Assembly: GCF_001425045.1 (NCBI RefSeq)
Contig: NZ_LMDJ01000032.1
Span: forward strand, 125,126-189,125
Length of the DNA stretch: 64,000 nt
Source: Massilia sp. Root351
GTDB lineage: Bacteria; Pseudomonadota; Gammaproteobacteria; Burkholderiales; Burkholderiaceae_D
Direction: 5' to 3'
Shown: in pieces, positions 53,327-62,607 of the stretch
How the letters are laid out: each line of letters begins with the position of its first letter
How positions within the stretch are numbered: position 1 is the first letter of the stretch
The notes under the pieces: model-generated
Told to the model about the DNA's origin: nothing
What the model saw: only the letters and a program-made list of their open reading frames with translations
The model's database searches: none
Program-made: the position numbers and the translations under genes

Positions 53327-54592
53327 ATGACGCATATCGAATTCCTGGTCCTGCTGGCGCTGGGCGCCGTCCTGCTGGTGCTGCAAATCCTGTTGCTGCT
53401 GCGTAGCCGTGGCCAGGGCGGCGGCCACGCCGAACTGGCTTCCCACATCGAACGGGTGGAACGCGAAGTGCGCATGCAGCTGCAGGCCACGGCGCAGGCG
53501 TCGCGCCAGGAAATGGGGCAGACGCTGTCGCAATCGCATGCAGCCACGGTGCAGCAGCTGGATGGGATGCGGCGCCAGATCGAGGTGCTGACCGAATCGA
53601 ACGCGCGGCGCCTGCTGGAGGTGCGCGCCACGCTGGAAGTGAAGATGCGCGAATTGCAGACCGATAACGGTGCCCGCCTGGAGGAAATGCGCAAGACGGT
53701 CGACGAGAAGCTGCACGCCACGCTCGAGGCGCGCCTGAGCGCGTCGTTCCAGCAAGTGTCGGAACGGCTGGAGCGGGTGCACCAGGGGCTGGGCGAGATG
53801 CAGCTGCTGGCGCAGGGCGTGGGCGACCTGAAGCGCGTGCTCACCAACGTGAAAACGCGCGGCACCTGGGGTGAGGTGCAGCTGGAAATGCTGCTGGAGC
53901 AGGTGCTCACGCCGGACCAGTACGCGAAGAATGTGGAGACGGTGGCGGGCAGCAATGCGCGCGTGGAATTCGCGCTCAAGCTGCCGGGCCAGGTGGCGGG
54001 CGGGGCGCCGGTGTGGATGCCGATCGACGCCAAGTTCCCGAAAGAGCAGTACGAGCGCCTGCTGGAGGCCGCCGAGCGGGCCGACGCGGAGGGCGTGGCG
54101 ACGGCCGGGCGCGAACTGGAACGCGCCGTGCGCGGCGAGGCCAGGACTATTGCCGACAAGTACCTGGCGCCGCCACAGACCACCGATTTCGCCATCCTGT
54201 TCCTGCCCACCGAGGGCCTGTACGCGGAAGTGATGCGCAGGCCTGGGCTGGCCGACGAGCTGCAGCGCGTCAACCGGGTCAGCATCGCGGGGCCGTCGAC
54301 CTTGATGGCTTTGCTGAACAGCTTGCAGATGGGCTTTCGCACCCTGGCGCTGGAAAAGCGCTCGTCCGAAGTGTGGCAGGTGCTGGGGGCGGTGAAGACG
54401 GAGTTCGGCAAGTTCGGCGACGTGCTGGCCGCCACCAAGCTGACCCTGGAAAAGGCCGCCCGCAACATCGAGACGGCGGAGGTGCGCAGCCGCCAGATGG
54501 CGCGCAAGCTCAAGACCGTGGAAGCGCTGCCCAGCGAAGCGGCCCAGCTGATGCTGGGGCCGGACACCGATGCGGAGCTGCCGGACGCCTAG
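53327..54592 (+). CDS. rmuC: DNA recombination protein RmuC
   Basis: A 421-residue protein with an N-terminal TM helix (IEFLVLLALGAVLLVLQILLLL), a long coiled coil (about 35-160, many Glu/Gln/Arg heptads) and the RmuC nuclease-like core with GTWGEVQLEMLLEQVLTPDQY, PVWMPIDAKFPKEQY and FLPTEGLYAEV. RmuC limits inversion at short inverted repeats in E. coli. It starts 20 bp after the haemoglobin gene and converges on mobA-moeA. Confidence 0.93.
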   Translation: MTHIEFLVLLALGAVLLVLQILLLLRSRGQGGGHAELASHIERVEREVRMQLQATAQASRQEMGQTLSQSHAATVQQLDGMRRQIEVLTESNARRLLEVRATLEVKMRELQTDNGARLEEMRKTVDEKLHATLEARLSASFQQVSERLERVHQGLGEMQLLAQGVGDLKRVLTNVKTRGTWGEVQLEMLLEQVLTPDQYAKNVETVAGSNARVEFALKLPGQVAGGAPVWMPIDAKFPKEQYERLLEAAERADAEGVATAGRELERAVRGEARTIADKYLAPPQTTDFAILFLPTEGLYAEVMRRPGLADELQRVNRVSIAGPSTLMALLNSLQMGFRTLALEKRSSEVWQVLGAVKTEFGKFGDVLAATKLTLEKAARNIETAEVRSRQMARKLKTVEALPSEAAQLMLGPDTDAELPDA

Positions 54593-54634
54593 CGCGGGCC
54601 GGCGGCCGCGGGCCGCACCATCTGCCAGGCGTGC

Positions 54635-56533
54635 TCAGGCCAGCCCGTCGAACAGCACCACGTCCACCAGGTCGCCCGGGGCGGCATCGCCCTGGCTGGC
54701 CGCCAGCACCACCATGCAATTGGCTTCCGACATGGAGCGCAGGATGCCCGAGCCCTGCGCGCCGGTGATGCGTACTTCCTGTTCGCCGTTGCCGTTCACG
54801 CTCAGGATGCCGCGCTGGTATTCGGTGCGCCCCGGCTTTTTGCGGATGGCGGCCGCGCTGCGCGCGCGCATCACCGGCAGCGCCTGGCGCGCCGCATCGG
54901 CCCCCATCAGCTGCAGCAGCGCGCCGCGCGCGAAGAAGTAGAACGCCACCATGGCCGCCACCGGATTGCCGGGCAGGCCGAACAGCAGCGCGCTGCGGCC
55001 GTTGGAGGCGATGCGGCCGAAAGCCATGGGCCGGCCGGGCCGCATTTCCATTTTCCAGAACGCCACGTCGCCCAGTTCGGCCATGATCTGGCGGATGTAG
55101 TCGGCCGCGCCGGCCGACACGCCGCCGGTGGTCAGCACCACGTCGGCCCGCTCGCACGCCATGCGCAAGGTGGCGCGCAGTGTGTCCGGGTCGTCCTTCA
55201 CGCTGCCCATGTCGATGGCTTCGCAGCCGAGCCGCCGCAGCATGCCGAACAGGGTGTAGCGGTTGCTATCGTAGATGCTGCCGGCGTCGAGCGGCTCGCC
55301 GACCGAGCGCAGTTCGTCGCCGGTGGAGAAGTACGCCACCCGCAGGCGGCTCTGCACCGCCACTTCGGCAATGCCCAGCGAGGCGATCAGGCCCAGGTCG
55401 GCCGGGCTGATCCGCTTGCCCTTGCGCAGCGCGGGCGCGCCCGCCGCCAGGTCCTCGCCCCGGAAGCGGCGGTTGGCGCCGGGCGCGATGCTGCCGGCCG
55501 CCACGGTGACGCTGCCGTCGCCGGCGGCGGCGGCCAGTTCCTGCGGCAGCACGGTGTCCAGGCCGGCCGGCATGACAGCGCCCGTCATGATGCGCACGCA
55601 TTCGCCGGGACCGGCCGGCACGGCGGCGGGCCGGCCGGCATAGGCGGTGGCCACCACCTTGAAGGTGGTGGCGGCGCCGGGCTGCAGCTCGGCGCCGCGG
55701 AAGGCGTAGCCGTCCATGGCGGAGTTGTCGTGCGCGGGCACGTCGATGGGGGAGATGATGTCGGCGGCCAGCACCCGGTCCAGCGCGCTGCGCAGGCCGA
55801 CCCGTTCAGCCAGCGGCGCCGGCGGCATCTGCTGCACCAGGCTGCGGATGATGGCTTGCGCCTGCTCGACAGGCATGGCGTCCGGCGTGTAGCCGGCGGC
55901 GGCGGGGCCGCGGCCCCGCGCCGCCAGCGCTTCCATGTCTTTCAGGTCGCCCAGCGTGTTGATGTTGCGGAAGGCGCCAGCGTCGCTGAACAGCACTTCG
56001 GCCACGCGCACCGATTTGTACCAGCCGTCCATGCGGCGCGCGCCGGTGTCGAGATAGGCGCTGAGCTGCGGCAGCACGCTGGCTTTCATCAGGCTGAACA
56101 CCGGATGCACGCGCTGGTAGCTGTCGCCGCTCTCGTCCGCCTCGGCGGTGACGGCCACCGCCAGGTCGGCGTCCTGTTCGCGCAGGGCGGCGTGCAGGCG
56201 CCCGGCCAGGTCGGCCGGCAGGAAGGGGGAGTCGCAGGGGGCCGTCAGCAGCAGCTCGGTGGTGCAGTTGCGCAGCGCCGTCTGCAGGCCGGCCAGCGGG
56301 CCTTCGAAGCCGCTCAGCTGGTCGGGCCAGACCGGCACGCCCATGGCTTCATAGCTTGCCAGGTTGCGGTTGGCGCTGATGGCCACGCTGGCCACCTGCG
56401 GCGCCAGCCGCTGCAGCACATGGGCTGCCAGGGTGCTGCCATGGAAGGGCTGCAATCCTTTGTCGACGCGGCCCATGCGGGTGCCGCGTCCGCCGGCCAG
56501 GATCAGGCCGGTAACCTCGTTCTTCAAGCTCAA
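54635..56533 (-). CDS. MobA-MoeA fusion protein (molybdenum cofactor guanylyltransferase / molybdotransferase)
   Basis: One continuous 632-codon frame. Residues 1 to about 205 are MobA: LILAGGRGTRMGRVDKGLQ (GTP loop) and APCDSPFLPADL. After a linker containing GRGPAAAGYTP comes a full MoeA from about 220: PIDVPAHDNSAMDGYAFRG, RIMTGAVMPAGLDTVLPQE, YFSTGDELRSVGEPL, LTTGGVSAG and LFGLPGNPVAAM. MoeA inserts molybdate into adenylated molybdopterin and MobA then makes the guanine dinucleotide form, so consecutive steps are joined. The start is TTG (56533) with a GGGGGA ribosome site, 1 bp after moaA. Confidence 0.88.
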   Translation of the reverse strand: MSLKNEVTGLILAGGRGTRMGRVDKGLQPFHGSTLAAHVLQRLAPQVASVAISANRNLASYEAMGVPVWPDQLSGFEGPLAGLQTALRNCTTELLLTAPCDSPFLPADLAGRLHAALREQDADLAVAVTAEADESGDSYQRVHPVFSLMKASVLPQLSAYLDTGARRMDGWYKSVRVAEVLFSDAGAFRNINTLGDLKDMEALAARGRGPAAAGYTPDAMPVEQAQAIIRSLVQQMPPAPLAERVGLRSALDRVLAADIISPIDVPAHDNSAMDGYAFRGAELQPGAATTFKVVATAYAGRPAAVPAGPGECVRIMTGAVMPAGLDTVLPQELAAAAGDGSVTVAAGSIAPGANRRFRGEDLAAGAPALRKGKRISPADLGLIASLGIAEVAVQSRLRVAYFSTGDELRSVGEPLDAGSIYDSNRYTLFGMLRRLGCEAIDMGSVKDDPDTLRATLRMACERADVVLTTGGVSAGAADYIRQIMAELGDVAFWKMEMRPGRPMAFGRIASNGRSALLFGLPGNPVAAMVAFYFFARGALLQLMGADAARQALPVMRARSAAAIRKKPGRTEYQRGILSVNGNGEQEVRITGAQGSGILRSMSEANCMVVLAASQGDAAPGDLVDVVLFDGLA

Positions 56534-56534
56534 A

Positions 56535-57641
56535 CTATCCCCCGATATAAGACATCTCGACTTTTTGACGCTGGTCTATGCCCTCCGTCTGGCTGGTGCG
56601 CAGTGCGGAGTAGCGGTCGCCGCGCGCCTGCCACAGGTGGCTGACGGCGCCGGAAATCTGCGCGTCGCTGCTGCCGTTGCGCAGCAGGGCGCGCAGGTCG
56701 TGGCCGCGCGTGGCAAACAAACAGGTGTACAGCTTACCCTCGGTGGACAGGCGGGCGCGGGTACAGTCGTGGCAAAATGCCTGGGTTACACTCGAAATCA
56801 GCCCGATCTCGCCGCCGCCGTCGAGGTAGCGCCAGCGCGCGGCGGTTTCGCCGGTGTAATTGGCGGCGACAGGTTCCAGCGGCAGTTCGGCGCCGATGCG
56901 GCGCGCCACTTCGGCCGACGGCACCACCTCGTCCAGCTTCCAGCCGTTCGAGGCGCCCACGTCCATGTATTCGATGAAGCGCAGGATGTAGGGGGTGTTC
57001 TTGAAGTAGCGCGCCATCGGCAGGATTTCCTGGTCGTTCATGCCGCCCTTGACCACCATGTTGACCTTGATCGGCCCCAGGCCCACGCCGTGCGCCACGT
57101 CCAGGCCGTGCAGCACGTCGGCCACGGCGAAGTCGACGTCGTTCATGCGCTTGAAGATGGCGTCGTCCAGCGCGTCCAGCGACACGGTGACGCGCTGCAG
57201 GCCGGCGTCCTTGAGCGACTGGGCCTTCTTGGCCAGCAGCGAGCCGTTGGTGGTGAGCGTCAGGTCGAGCGGCTTGCCGTGCACGGTTTTCAGCTCGGCC
57301 AGCATGCCGATCAGCTTCTCGATGTTCTTGCGCAGCAGCGGCTCGCCGCCGGTCAGGCGCAGTTTCTCGACGCCGTGCCCGATGAAGATCTTCGCGATGC
57401 GCGTGATTTCCTCAAAACTCAGCAGCGAGGAGTGCGGCAGGTAGTGGTAGTCCTTGTCAAACACTTCCTTGGGCATGCAGTAGACGCAGCGGAAATTGCA
57501 GCGGTCGGTGACGGAGATGCGCAGGTCGTGCAGGGGACGGGCGAGCTGGTCCCGCAGCTCGCCCGTGGGCGCCTGCAGGATGGCTGGCACGACAGCCGCT
57601 TGCGAGCGGTTGTCGGTGAAGAGGATGATTTTTTCAGACAT
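56535..57641 (-). CDS. moaA: GTP 3',8-cyclase MoaA
   Basis: A 368-residue radical SAM enzyme. The N-terminal iron-sulfur site is [19 protein letters not shown] contacts SAM, and the second cluster is formed by [23 protein letters not shown]. It converts GTP to the first molybdopterin precursor. The C-terminal GG of SYIGG is the conserved dipeptide needed for activity. It is the first gene of the moaA-mobA/moeA pair and its stop is 1 bp from the next start. Confidence 0.97.
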   Translation of the reverse strand: MSEKIILFTDNRSQAAVVPAILQAPTGELRDQLARPLHDLRISVTDRCNFRCVYCMPKEVFDKDYHYLPHSSLLSFEEITRIAKIFIGHGVEKLRLTGGEPLLRKNIEKLIGMLAELKTVHGKPLDLTLTTNGSLLAKKAQSLKDAGLQRVTVSLDALDDAIFKRMNDVDFAVADVLHGLDVAHGVGLGPIKVNMVVKGGMNDQEILPMARYFKNTPYILRFIEYMDVGASNGWKLDEVVPSAEVARRIGAELPLEPVAANYTGETAARWRYLDGGGEIGLISSVTQAFCHDCTRARLSTEGKLYTCLFATRGHDLRALLRNGSSDAQISGAVSHLWQARGDRYSALRTSQTEGIDQRQKVEMSYIGG

Positions 57642-57706
57642 GCGGATACGATAGCACGACGGCAGTTTGCCTGCTCGCGGATAGTTGCATATATGTAATT
57701 ACAATA

Positions 57707-57737
57707 AAAAAGGGGAAGCGCATGGCTTCCCCTTTTT
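57707..57737 (-). terminator. Terminator of rne
   Basis: AAAAAGGGGAAGC (57707-57719) and GCTTCCCCTTTTT (57725-57737) form a long perfect stem with a 5-nt loop. On the minus strand it follows the rne stop by about 18 bp and ends in a T-run. It separates rne from the moaA unit. Confidence 0.9.
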
Positions 57738-57754
57738 AGTCGACCGTCCGGCGA

Positions 57755-60700
57755 TTAACGGCGGGTGTCAACCTGGACCAGCGGTTCGTCCGCTTGCGGC
57801 GGCAAGGGCTTGCGCTCGCGCGGCACGCGCACCGGGGTGCTGGCCGCTTGCGAGGCGGCTTCCTGCGCGGCGCGCAGCTTGGCCGGGTCGGTCGCTGCCA
57901 GCGTCAGGCCGGCCGCTTCCAGGATCGCGTTCAGGTCGGCTGGCTTGGCGGCCGGCGCTGCTGCTGGCGCTGGCGCGGCTGCCACCGGTGCGGCGGCTTC
58001 GGCGGCTGGCGCTGCTGCCACGGCTGGCGTTGCTGCTGCCGGAGCCGCTTCGGCGACAGGCTCGGCCGCCGGCGCGGCAAGCGGGGTTGCAACCGGCGTT
58101 GCGGCCGGCGTTGCGTCAGCGGCTTGCGGCTTTTGCTCGAAAGCGTACTCGGCGGCCGGGGCCGGCTCTGGCGTCGCTGGCACTGCGTCGGCAACTGCCA
58201 CGGCAGGCACTGCTTCGGCGGCCGCCGCGGCTGCTTCGGCTGCTGCCGGGGCGGCGGCAACCGGCGCCTCTGCAACAGGGGCCGCTTCCACGGCAGGCGC
58301 AACCTCGGCGGGCGCTGCGGCAACTACGGCCTCCACAGCAATAGCCGGGGCCGGCGTGACTACCGGGGCAGCCGGCGGCGCGTCGGCAGCTGGCACCGGT
58401 GCGTCCACGGCCACGGTCGGATCGACCGGAGCAGCCACGGCGGCAGGCGCGTCCGCCACGGCGACCGTTGCTTCGGCGGCAACCGGGGCCGCGGCCGGCA
58501 CGGTCGGATCGGCCGGAGCGGCCACAGCCACAGGCGCTGCCGGCGCGGCTTCGCCTTCGGCCGGAGCGACGGTGAAGCTGATCACCGGTGCGGACTCGCC
58601 TTCGGCCAGTTCCGCGCCCTCGACGCCTTCGGCGCCGTCGCGTTCGCGGCGGTTGCGGTTGCGGCCACCACGGCGGCGGCGGCGGCGCGGCTCTTCGCCG
58701 TCCACTGCTTCGCCGTCTTCGCCGTCAGGACCGGCGTTCGCCGGGACTTTCACTTGCGCTTCACCCGCTGGCGCGGCCACCGCCGGTGCCCCGGTCAGGG
58801 TGACGGCTGCTGCGGCGGCGCCTGCGGTCAGTGCCAGCTCGTCTGCTTTCGCATCGGCTTTCACCTCGACCGGCGCCTTGTCGGCGCGCGGTTCACGCGG
58901 TGGGCGCGGCGTGCGTTCGGCACGTTCCGGGCGCTCTGCGCGCTCAGGACGCTCGGCGCGTTCCGGGCGCGGGGCCTGGGCGTCGGCCGGCTGGCCTTCG
59001 CGCGCTTCACGCGGCTCGCGCGGTGGACGCGGCGGACGGGCTGGACGGCCTTCGCGCGCTTCCACTGGCTTGGTCGCTTCGTCGGCGCCGGTGCGGGCGC
59101 CTGGTTCGCGTTCTTCACGCTCGCGGCTGCCCGGCTTGCCGCTGCGGCTGCGGCCGCGCGGGCCACGGGCGTTGCGGTCGCCGCGCTCGGCGCTCGGCTT
59201 GGCGGCCGCTGCCGGAGCAGGCGCTGCCGCCGGCTCTTCCTTCTTCGGCGAGAAGAAGGAGAACAGCTTGGCGAAGAAACCTTGCTCTGGTGCAGCCACC
59301 ACCGGCGCAGGCTTGACCGGCTCCGGCGCAGGCTTGCGCTCCACCACCGGGGCAGGCTGGGCCGGGGTGATGGTCTTGACGACGGCTTCCTGGCGCGGCT
59401 TGGCTTCTTCCTTCTGGCGCTTGTTGTAGGCCATGTCGGTTTCAGCTTGCTCGGCCATGGTGTAGCTGGCGGTGTGGTCTTCCAGGCGCGGATCGTCGTG
59501 CTTGATGCGCTCCAGCTTGTAGTGCGGCGTGTCCAGATGCTTGTTCGGGATCAGGATCACATTGATGCGGTGGCGGTTCTCGATCTTCAGCACTTCGCCG
59601 CGCTTTTCATTCAGCAGGAAGGCCGCCACGTCCACCGGCACTTGCACGTGGATGGTGGCCGAGTTTTCCTTCATCGCCTCTTCCTGGATGATGCGCAGCA
59701 CCTGCAGGGCGGACGATTCGGTATCGCGGATGTGGCCGGTGCCCGAGCAGCGCGGGCAGGTCACGTGCGAGCCTTCGGACAGCGACGGACGCAGGCGCTG
59801 GCGCGACAGTTCCATCAGGCCGAAGCGGGAAATCTTGCCCATCTGGACGCGGGCACGGTCGTGGTGCAGCGCATCCTTCAGGCGCTGTTCCACTTCGCGC
59901 TGGTTCTTGGCCACTTCCATGTCGATGAAGTCGATCACGATCAGGCCGCCCAGGTCGCGCAGGCGCAGCTGGCGGGCCACTTCTTCGGCCGCTTCGCAGT
60001 TGGTGTTGAAGGCGGTGGTTTCGATGTCCGAACCGCGCGTGGCGCGCGCCGAGTTCACGTCCACCGACACCAGCGCTTCGGTGTGGTCGATGACGATGGC
60101 GCCGCCCGATGGCAGCGGCACGGTGCGCGAGTACGCCGTTTCAATCTGGTGTTCGATCTGGAAGCGGGAGAACAGCGGCACGTCGTCGCTGTAGCGCTTG
60201 ACGCGGTGCACCATGTCCGGCATCACGTGGCTCATGAACTGGTGAGCCTGCTCGTAGATGACGTCGGTGTCGATCAGGATTTCGCCGATGTCTGGCTGGA
60301 AATAATCGCGGATGGCGCGTATCACCAGCGACGATTCCTGGTAAATCAGGAAGGCGCCCGAGGCGGCCTTGCCGGCGCCTTCGATCGCGCGCCACAGCTG
60401 CATCAGGTAGTTCAAGTCCCACTGCAGCTCTTCGACGTTGCGGCCGATGCCGGCGGTGCGGGCGATCACGGACATGCCTTGCGGCAGGTCCAGCTTGTCC
60501 ATGGTTTCGCGCAGTTCCTGGCGCTCTTCGCCTTCGACGCGGCGCGATACGCCGCCGCCGCGCGGGTTGTTCGGCATCAGGACCAGGTAGCGGCCGGCCA
60601 GCGAGATGAAGGAGGTCAGGGCCGCACCCTTGTTGCCGCGCTCCTCTTTTTCCACCTGCACCATGATTTCCTGGCCTTCGCGCAGCGCTTCCTTGACGGA

Positions 60701-60961
60701 GGCATTGCGCACGTCCACGCCTTCGCGGAAGTAGCTGCGGGCCACTTCCTTGAACGGCAGGAAGCCGTGGCGGTCTTCGCCGTAGCTGACGAAGCACGCT
60801 TCCAGCGATGGTTCGATGCGGGTGATGACGCCTTTGTAGATGTTGGACTTGCGCTGCTCACGGCCAGCGGTTTCGATGTCGATGTCGATCAGTTTCTGAC
60901 CGTCGACGATGGCAACGCGCAACTCTTCTTGCTGCGTCGCATTGAACAACATGCGTTTCAT
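57755..60961 (-). CDS. rne: Ribonuclease E
   Basis: A 1068-residue RNase E. The catalytic half has the S1 domain (about 37-125), the metal-binding Asp in SVDVNSARATRG and in LGGLIVIDFIDME, and the zinc-link CPRCSGTGH at Cys402 and Cys405. The C-terminal half is low complexity: first basic Arg/Pro/Glu blocks that probably bind RNA (RGPRGRSRSGKPGSR, repeated RPERAER), then a long Ala/Val/Pro region. It initiates mRNA decay and rRNA/tRNA processing and scaffolds the degradosome. A long structured leader precedes it, as in E. coli. Confidence 0.97.
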   Translation of the reverse strand: MKRMLFNATQQEELRVAIVDGQKLIDIDIETAGREQRKSNIYKGVITRIEPSLEACFVSYGEDRHGFLPFKEVARSYFREGVDVRNASVKEALREGQEIMVQVEKEERGNKGAALTSFISLAGRYLVLMPNNPRGGGVSRRVEGEERQELRETMDKLDLPQGMSVIARTAGIGRNVEELQWDLNYLMQLWRAIEGAGKAASGAFLIYQESSLVIRAIRDYFQPDIGEILIDTDVIYEQAHQFMSHVMPDMVHRVKRYSDDVPLFSRFQIEHQIETAYSRTVPLPSGGAIVIDHTEALVSVDVNSARATRGSDIETTAFNTNCEAAEEVARQLRLRDLGGLIVIDFIDMEVAKNQREVEQRLKDALHHDRARVQMGKISRFGLMELSRQRLRPSLSEGSHVTCPRCSGTGHIRDTESSALQVLRIIQEEAMKENSATIHVQVPVDVAAFLLNEKRGEVLKIENRHRINVILIPNKHLDTPHYKLERIKHDDPRLEDHTASYTMAEQAETDMAYNKRQKEEAKPRQEAVVKTITPAQPAPVVERKPAPEPVKPAPVVAAPEQGFFAKLFSFFSPKKEEPAAAPAPAAAAKPSAERGDRNARGPRGRSRSGKPGSREREEREPGARTGADEATKPVEAREGRPARPPRPPREPREAREGQPADAQAPRPERAERPERAERPERAERTPRPPREPRADKAPVEVKADAKADELALTAGAAAAAVTLTGAPAVAAPAGEAQVKVPANAGPDGEDGEAVDGEEPRRRRRRGGRNRNRRERDGAEGVEGAELAEGESAPVISFTVAPAEGEAAPAAPVAVAAPADPTVPAAAPVAAEATVAVADAPAAVAAPVDPTVAVDAPVPAADAPPAAPVVTPAPAIAVEAVVAAAPAEVAPAVEAAPVAEAPVAAAPAAAEAAAAAAEAVPAVAVADAVPATPEPAPAAEYAFEQKPQAADATPAATPVATPLAAPAAEPVAEAAPAAATPAVAAAPAAEAAAPVAAAPAPAAAPAAKPADLNAILEAAGLTLAATDPAKLRAAQEAASQAASTPVRVPRERKPLPPQADEPLVQVDTRR

Positions 60962-61580
60962 TTTTATTAACTCCGCGGCCCGAAGGCCATCTCTAGCCGT
61001 TCCCTCGGGAACGGCGTGATACCAGGGATATACGCGGGAGTAAGGAGGCGGAGGGGTTTTGCCTCGTCATGCGGCGCAGCAACGCGGTAGCGTTGCGGCC
61101 GCAAAGGGCGCATGAGGCCGAGCGTCATGCCGAGTGTGCGCACTGCTTGCAACTCATCCAGCGGGCCGAGCGGCCGAGGTGACTCGGCCGGGGCGGGCGG
61201 GGCAGGCAGGCGTGCGCAAAGCGTCGAGCCATGGCATCTTGTATGGTGCCTGGCGAAAACGGCAAGCGTAATCAGCTTCATCAACCAGCGAGCAACGACT
61301 GTGTGCTTGCTCACCGGACTTATCCTAACAATCCAGCCAATCTAATCCCAGCACCCGTGCGCGCTACCCGATGGCGACAGTGGTCGCCACCCTGATGACC
61401 GCACGAGTGTGCGTATACATTTATTTCCACTGAATTTGCTAAATAAGCGAGGCCAGCGGATACGCCCCTGTGTAAAATGTGCTTTTATTCTTACACGTAC
61501 AGCAGCTTAAACTGCGGCAAAACGATTATATATTCAAAATGAAGGACTTAGAGAGATTTTCTGGGAAGAACGGCCGAAAC
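60962..61580. other. rne leader and rne/rluC divergent region
   Basis: About 620 bp without a supported gene. The rne side holds strong dyads: 60996-61015 (8-bp stem, 4-nt loop), 61079-61096 (7-bp stem, GGTA loop), 61172-61189 (7-bp stem, GTGA loop) and 61372-61389 (7-bp stem, AGTG loop). The rluC side is AT-rich. E. coli has the same divergent rne/rluC arrangement with a long rne leader. Promoter boxes could not be placed with confidence. Confidence 0.6.
60996..61189 (-). promoter_or_regulatory. Hairpin-rich 5' leader of rne (candidate autoregulatory element)
   Basis: Three stable stem-loops lie 35-230 nt upstream of the rne start in the likely transcript. In E. coli, hairpins of the rne leader are recognised by RNase E and mediate feedback control. 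No sequence match to those hairpins is claimed; the resemblance is in position and form. Confidence 0.5.
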
Positions 61581-62573
61581 ATGGTCCAGAATGCGGCGCA
61601 AAAGCCGCAAGCCGCCGTCCCCACACAGGTCCTGCCGCAAGCACAATTCCTGACGATAGGCGAAGAAGACGCCGGGCAACGCATCGATAACTACCTGTTG
61701 CGTATTTGCAAAGGTGTGCCGAAAAGCCATATCTACCGCATCCTGCGGTCCGGCGAAGTGCGCGTGAACAAGGGCCGCATCGATCAGCTGTACCGTTTGG
61801 TACAGGGCGACGTGGTGCGCGTGCCGCCGGTGCGCGTGGCGGAAAAGGCCGAGTCCAACGTGCCTGCCGCCGAGTTCGCCATCATTTTCGAGGATGCGCA
61901 CCTGCTGGTGATCGACAAGCCGGCCGGCACCGCCGTGCACGGCGGCTCGGGCGTATCCTTCGGCGTCATCGAGCAGCTGCGCGCCGCGCGCCCGGACGCG
62001 AAGTTCCTGGAGCTGGTGCACCGCCTGGACCGCGACACTTCCGGCCTGCTGCTGCTGGCCAAGAAGCGTTCGGCGCTGACCAATCTGCACGAGCAGATGC
62101 GCGACGGCCATACCGACAAGCGCTACCTGACCCTGGCGGTGGGCGACTGGAAGAATGCGCGCCAGCATGTCAAGTCGCCGCTGAAGAAGTATTCGACTGC
62201 GGACGGCGAGCGCCGCGTGGCGGTGGCCCCGGACGGGCTGGCTTCGCACACGGTATTTACCTTGCTGAAAAAATATCCGCAGTTCGCGCTGCTGGAAGCC
62301 GAGCTGAAAACCGGGCGCACCCACCAGATCCGGGTTCATCTGGCATCGTCGGGCTTCCCCATCGCAGGTGACGATAAATACGGCGATTTCGCACTGAATA
62401 AGGCGCTCCAGAAAGCCGACGCCACGCGCGGCGCGCTCAAGCGCATGTTCCTGCATGCCCACCAGATCACGTTTACCCACCCGGAAACGGGCAAAACCAT
62501 GACGCTGAACGCGCCGCTGGCCGCCGAATGCGAGCGATTCTTGCTAAGCTTGGGCAAACCATTGAATTTATAG
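61581..62573 (+). CDS. rluC: 23S rRNA pseudouridine(955/2504/2580) synthase RluC
   Basis: About 330 residues from the ATG at 61581; the ATG at 61539 is an alternative. The N-terminal S4 domain reads AGQRIDNYLLRICKGVPKSHIYRILRSGEVRVNKGRI, the catalytic motif is HRLDRDTSGLLLLAKK with its Asp, and the C-terminus has KTGRTHQIRVHLASSGFPIAGDDKYG. It modifies 23S rRNA. It is divergent from rne, as in E. coli, and is followed by the HAD gene after 34 bp. Confidence 0.93.
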   Translation: MVQNAAQKPQAAVPTQVLPQAQFLTIGEEDAGQRIDNYLLRICKGVPKSHIYRILRSGEVRVNKGRIDQLYRLVQGDVVRVPPVRVAEKAESNVPAAEFAIIFEDAHLLVIDKPAGTAVHGGSGVSFGVIEQLRAARPDAKFLELVHRLDRDTSGLLLLAKKRSALTNLHEQMRDGHTDKRYLTLAVGDWKNARQHVKSPLKKYSTADGERRVAVAPDGLASHTVFTLLKKYPQFALLEAELKTGRTHQIRVHLASSGFPIAGDDKYGDFALNKALQKADATRGALKRMFLHAHQITFTHPETGKTMTLNAPLAAECERFLLSLGKPLNL

Positions 62574-62607
62574 ATAGAGGAGCCGGTGGCAGGCAGCGCC
62601 GGAATAC

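Noticed and set aside
57794-60970. A 1058-codon plus-strand reading frame antisense to rne
   Set aside because: It is a shadow of the GC-rich rne frame. The translation is low-complexity Arg/Gly/His text without motifs, while the minus strand gives an unmistakable RNase E.
60967-61314. A 115-codon minus-strand frame ending 6 bp before rne, a possible leader peptide gene
   Set aside because: Its sequence coincides with strong hairpins, has no ribosome site of note and shows no protein family character. A structured RNA leader explains the region better.
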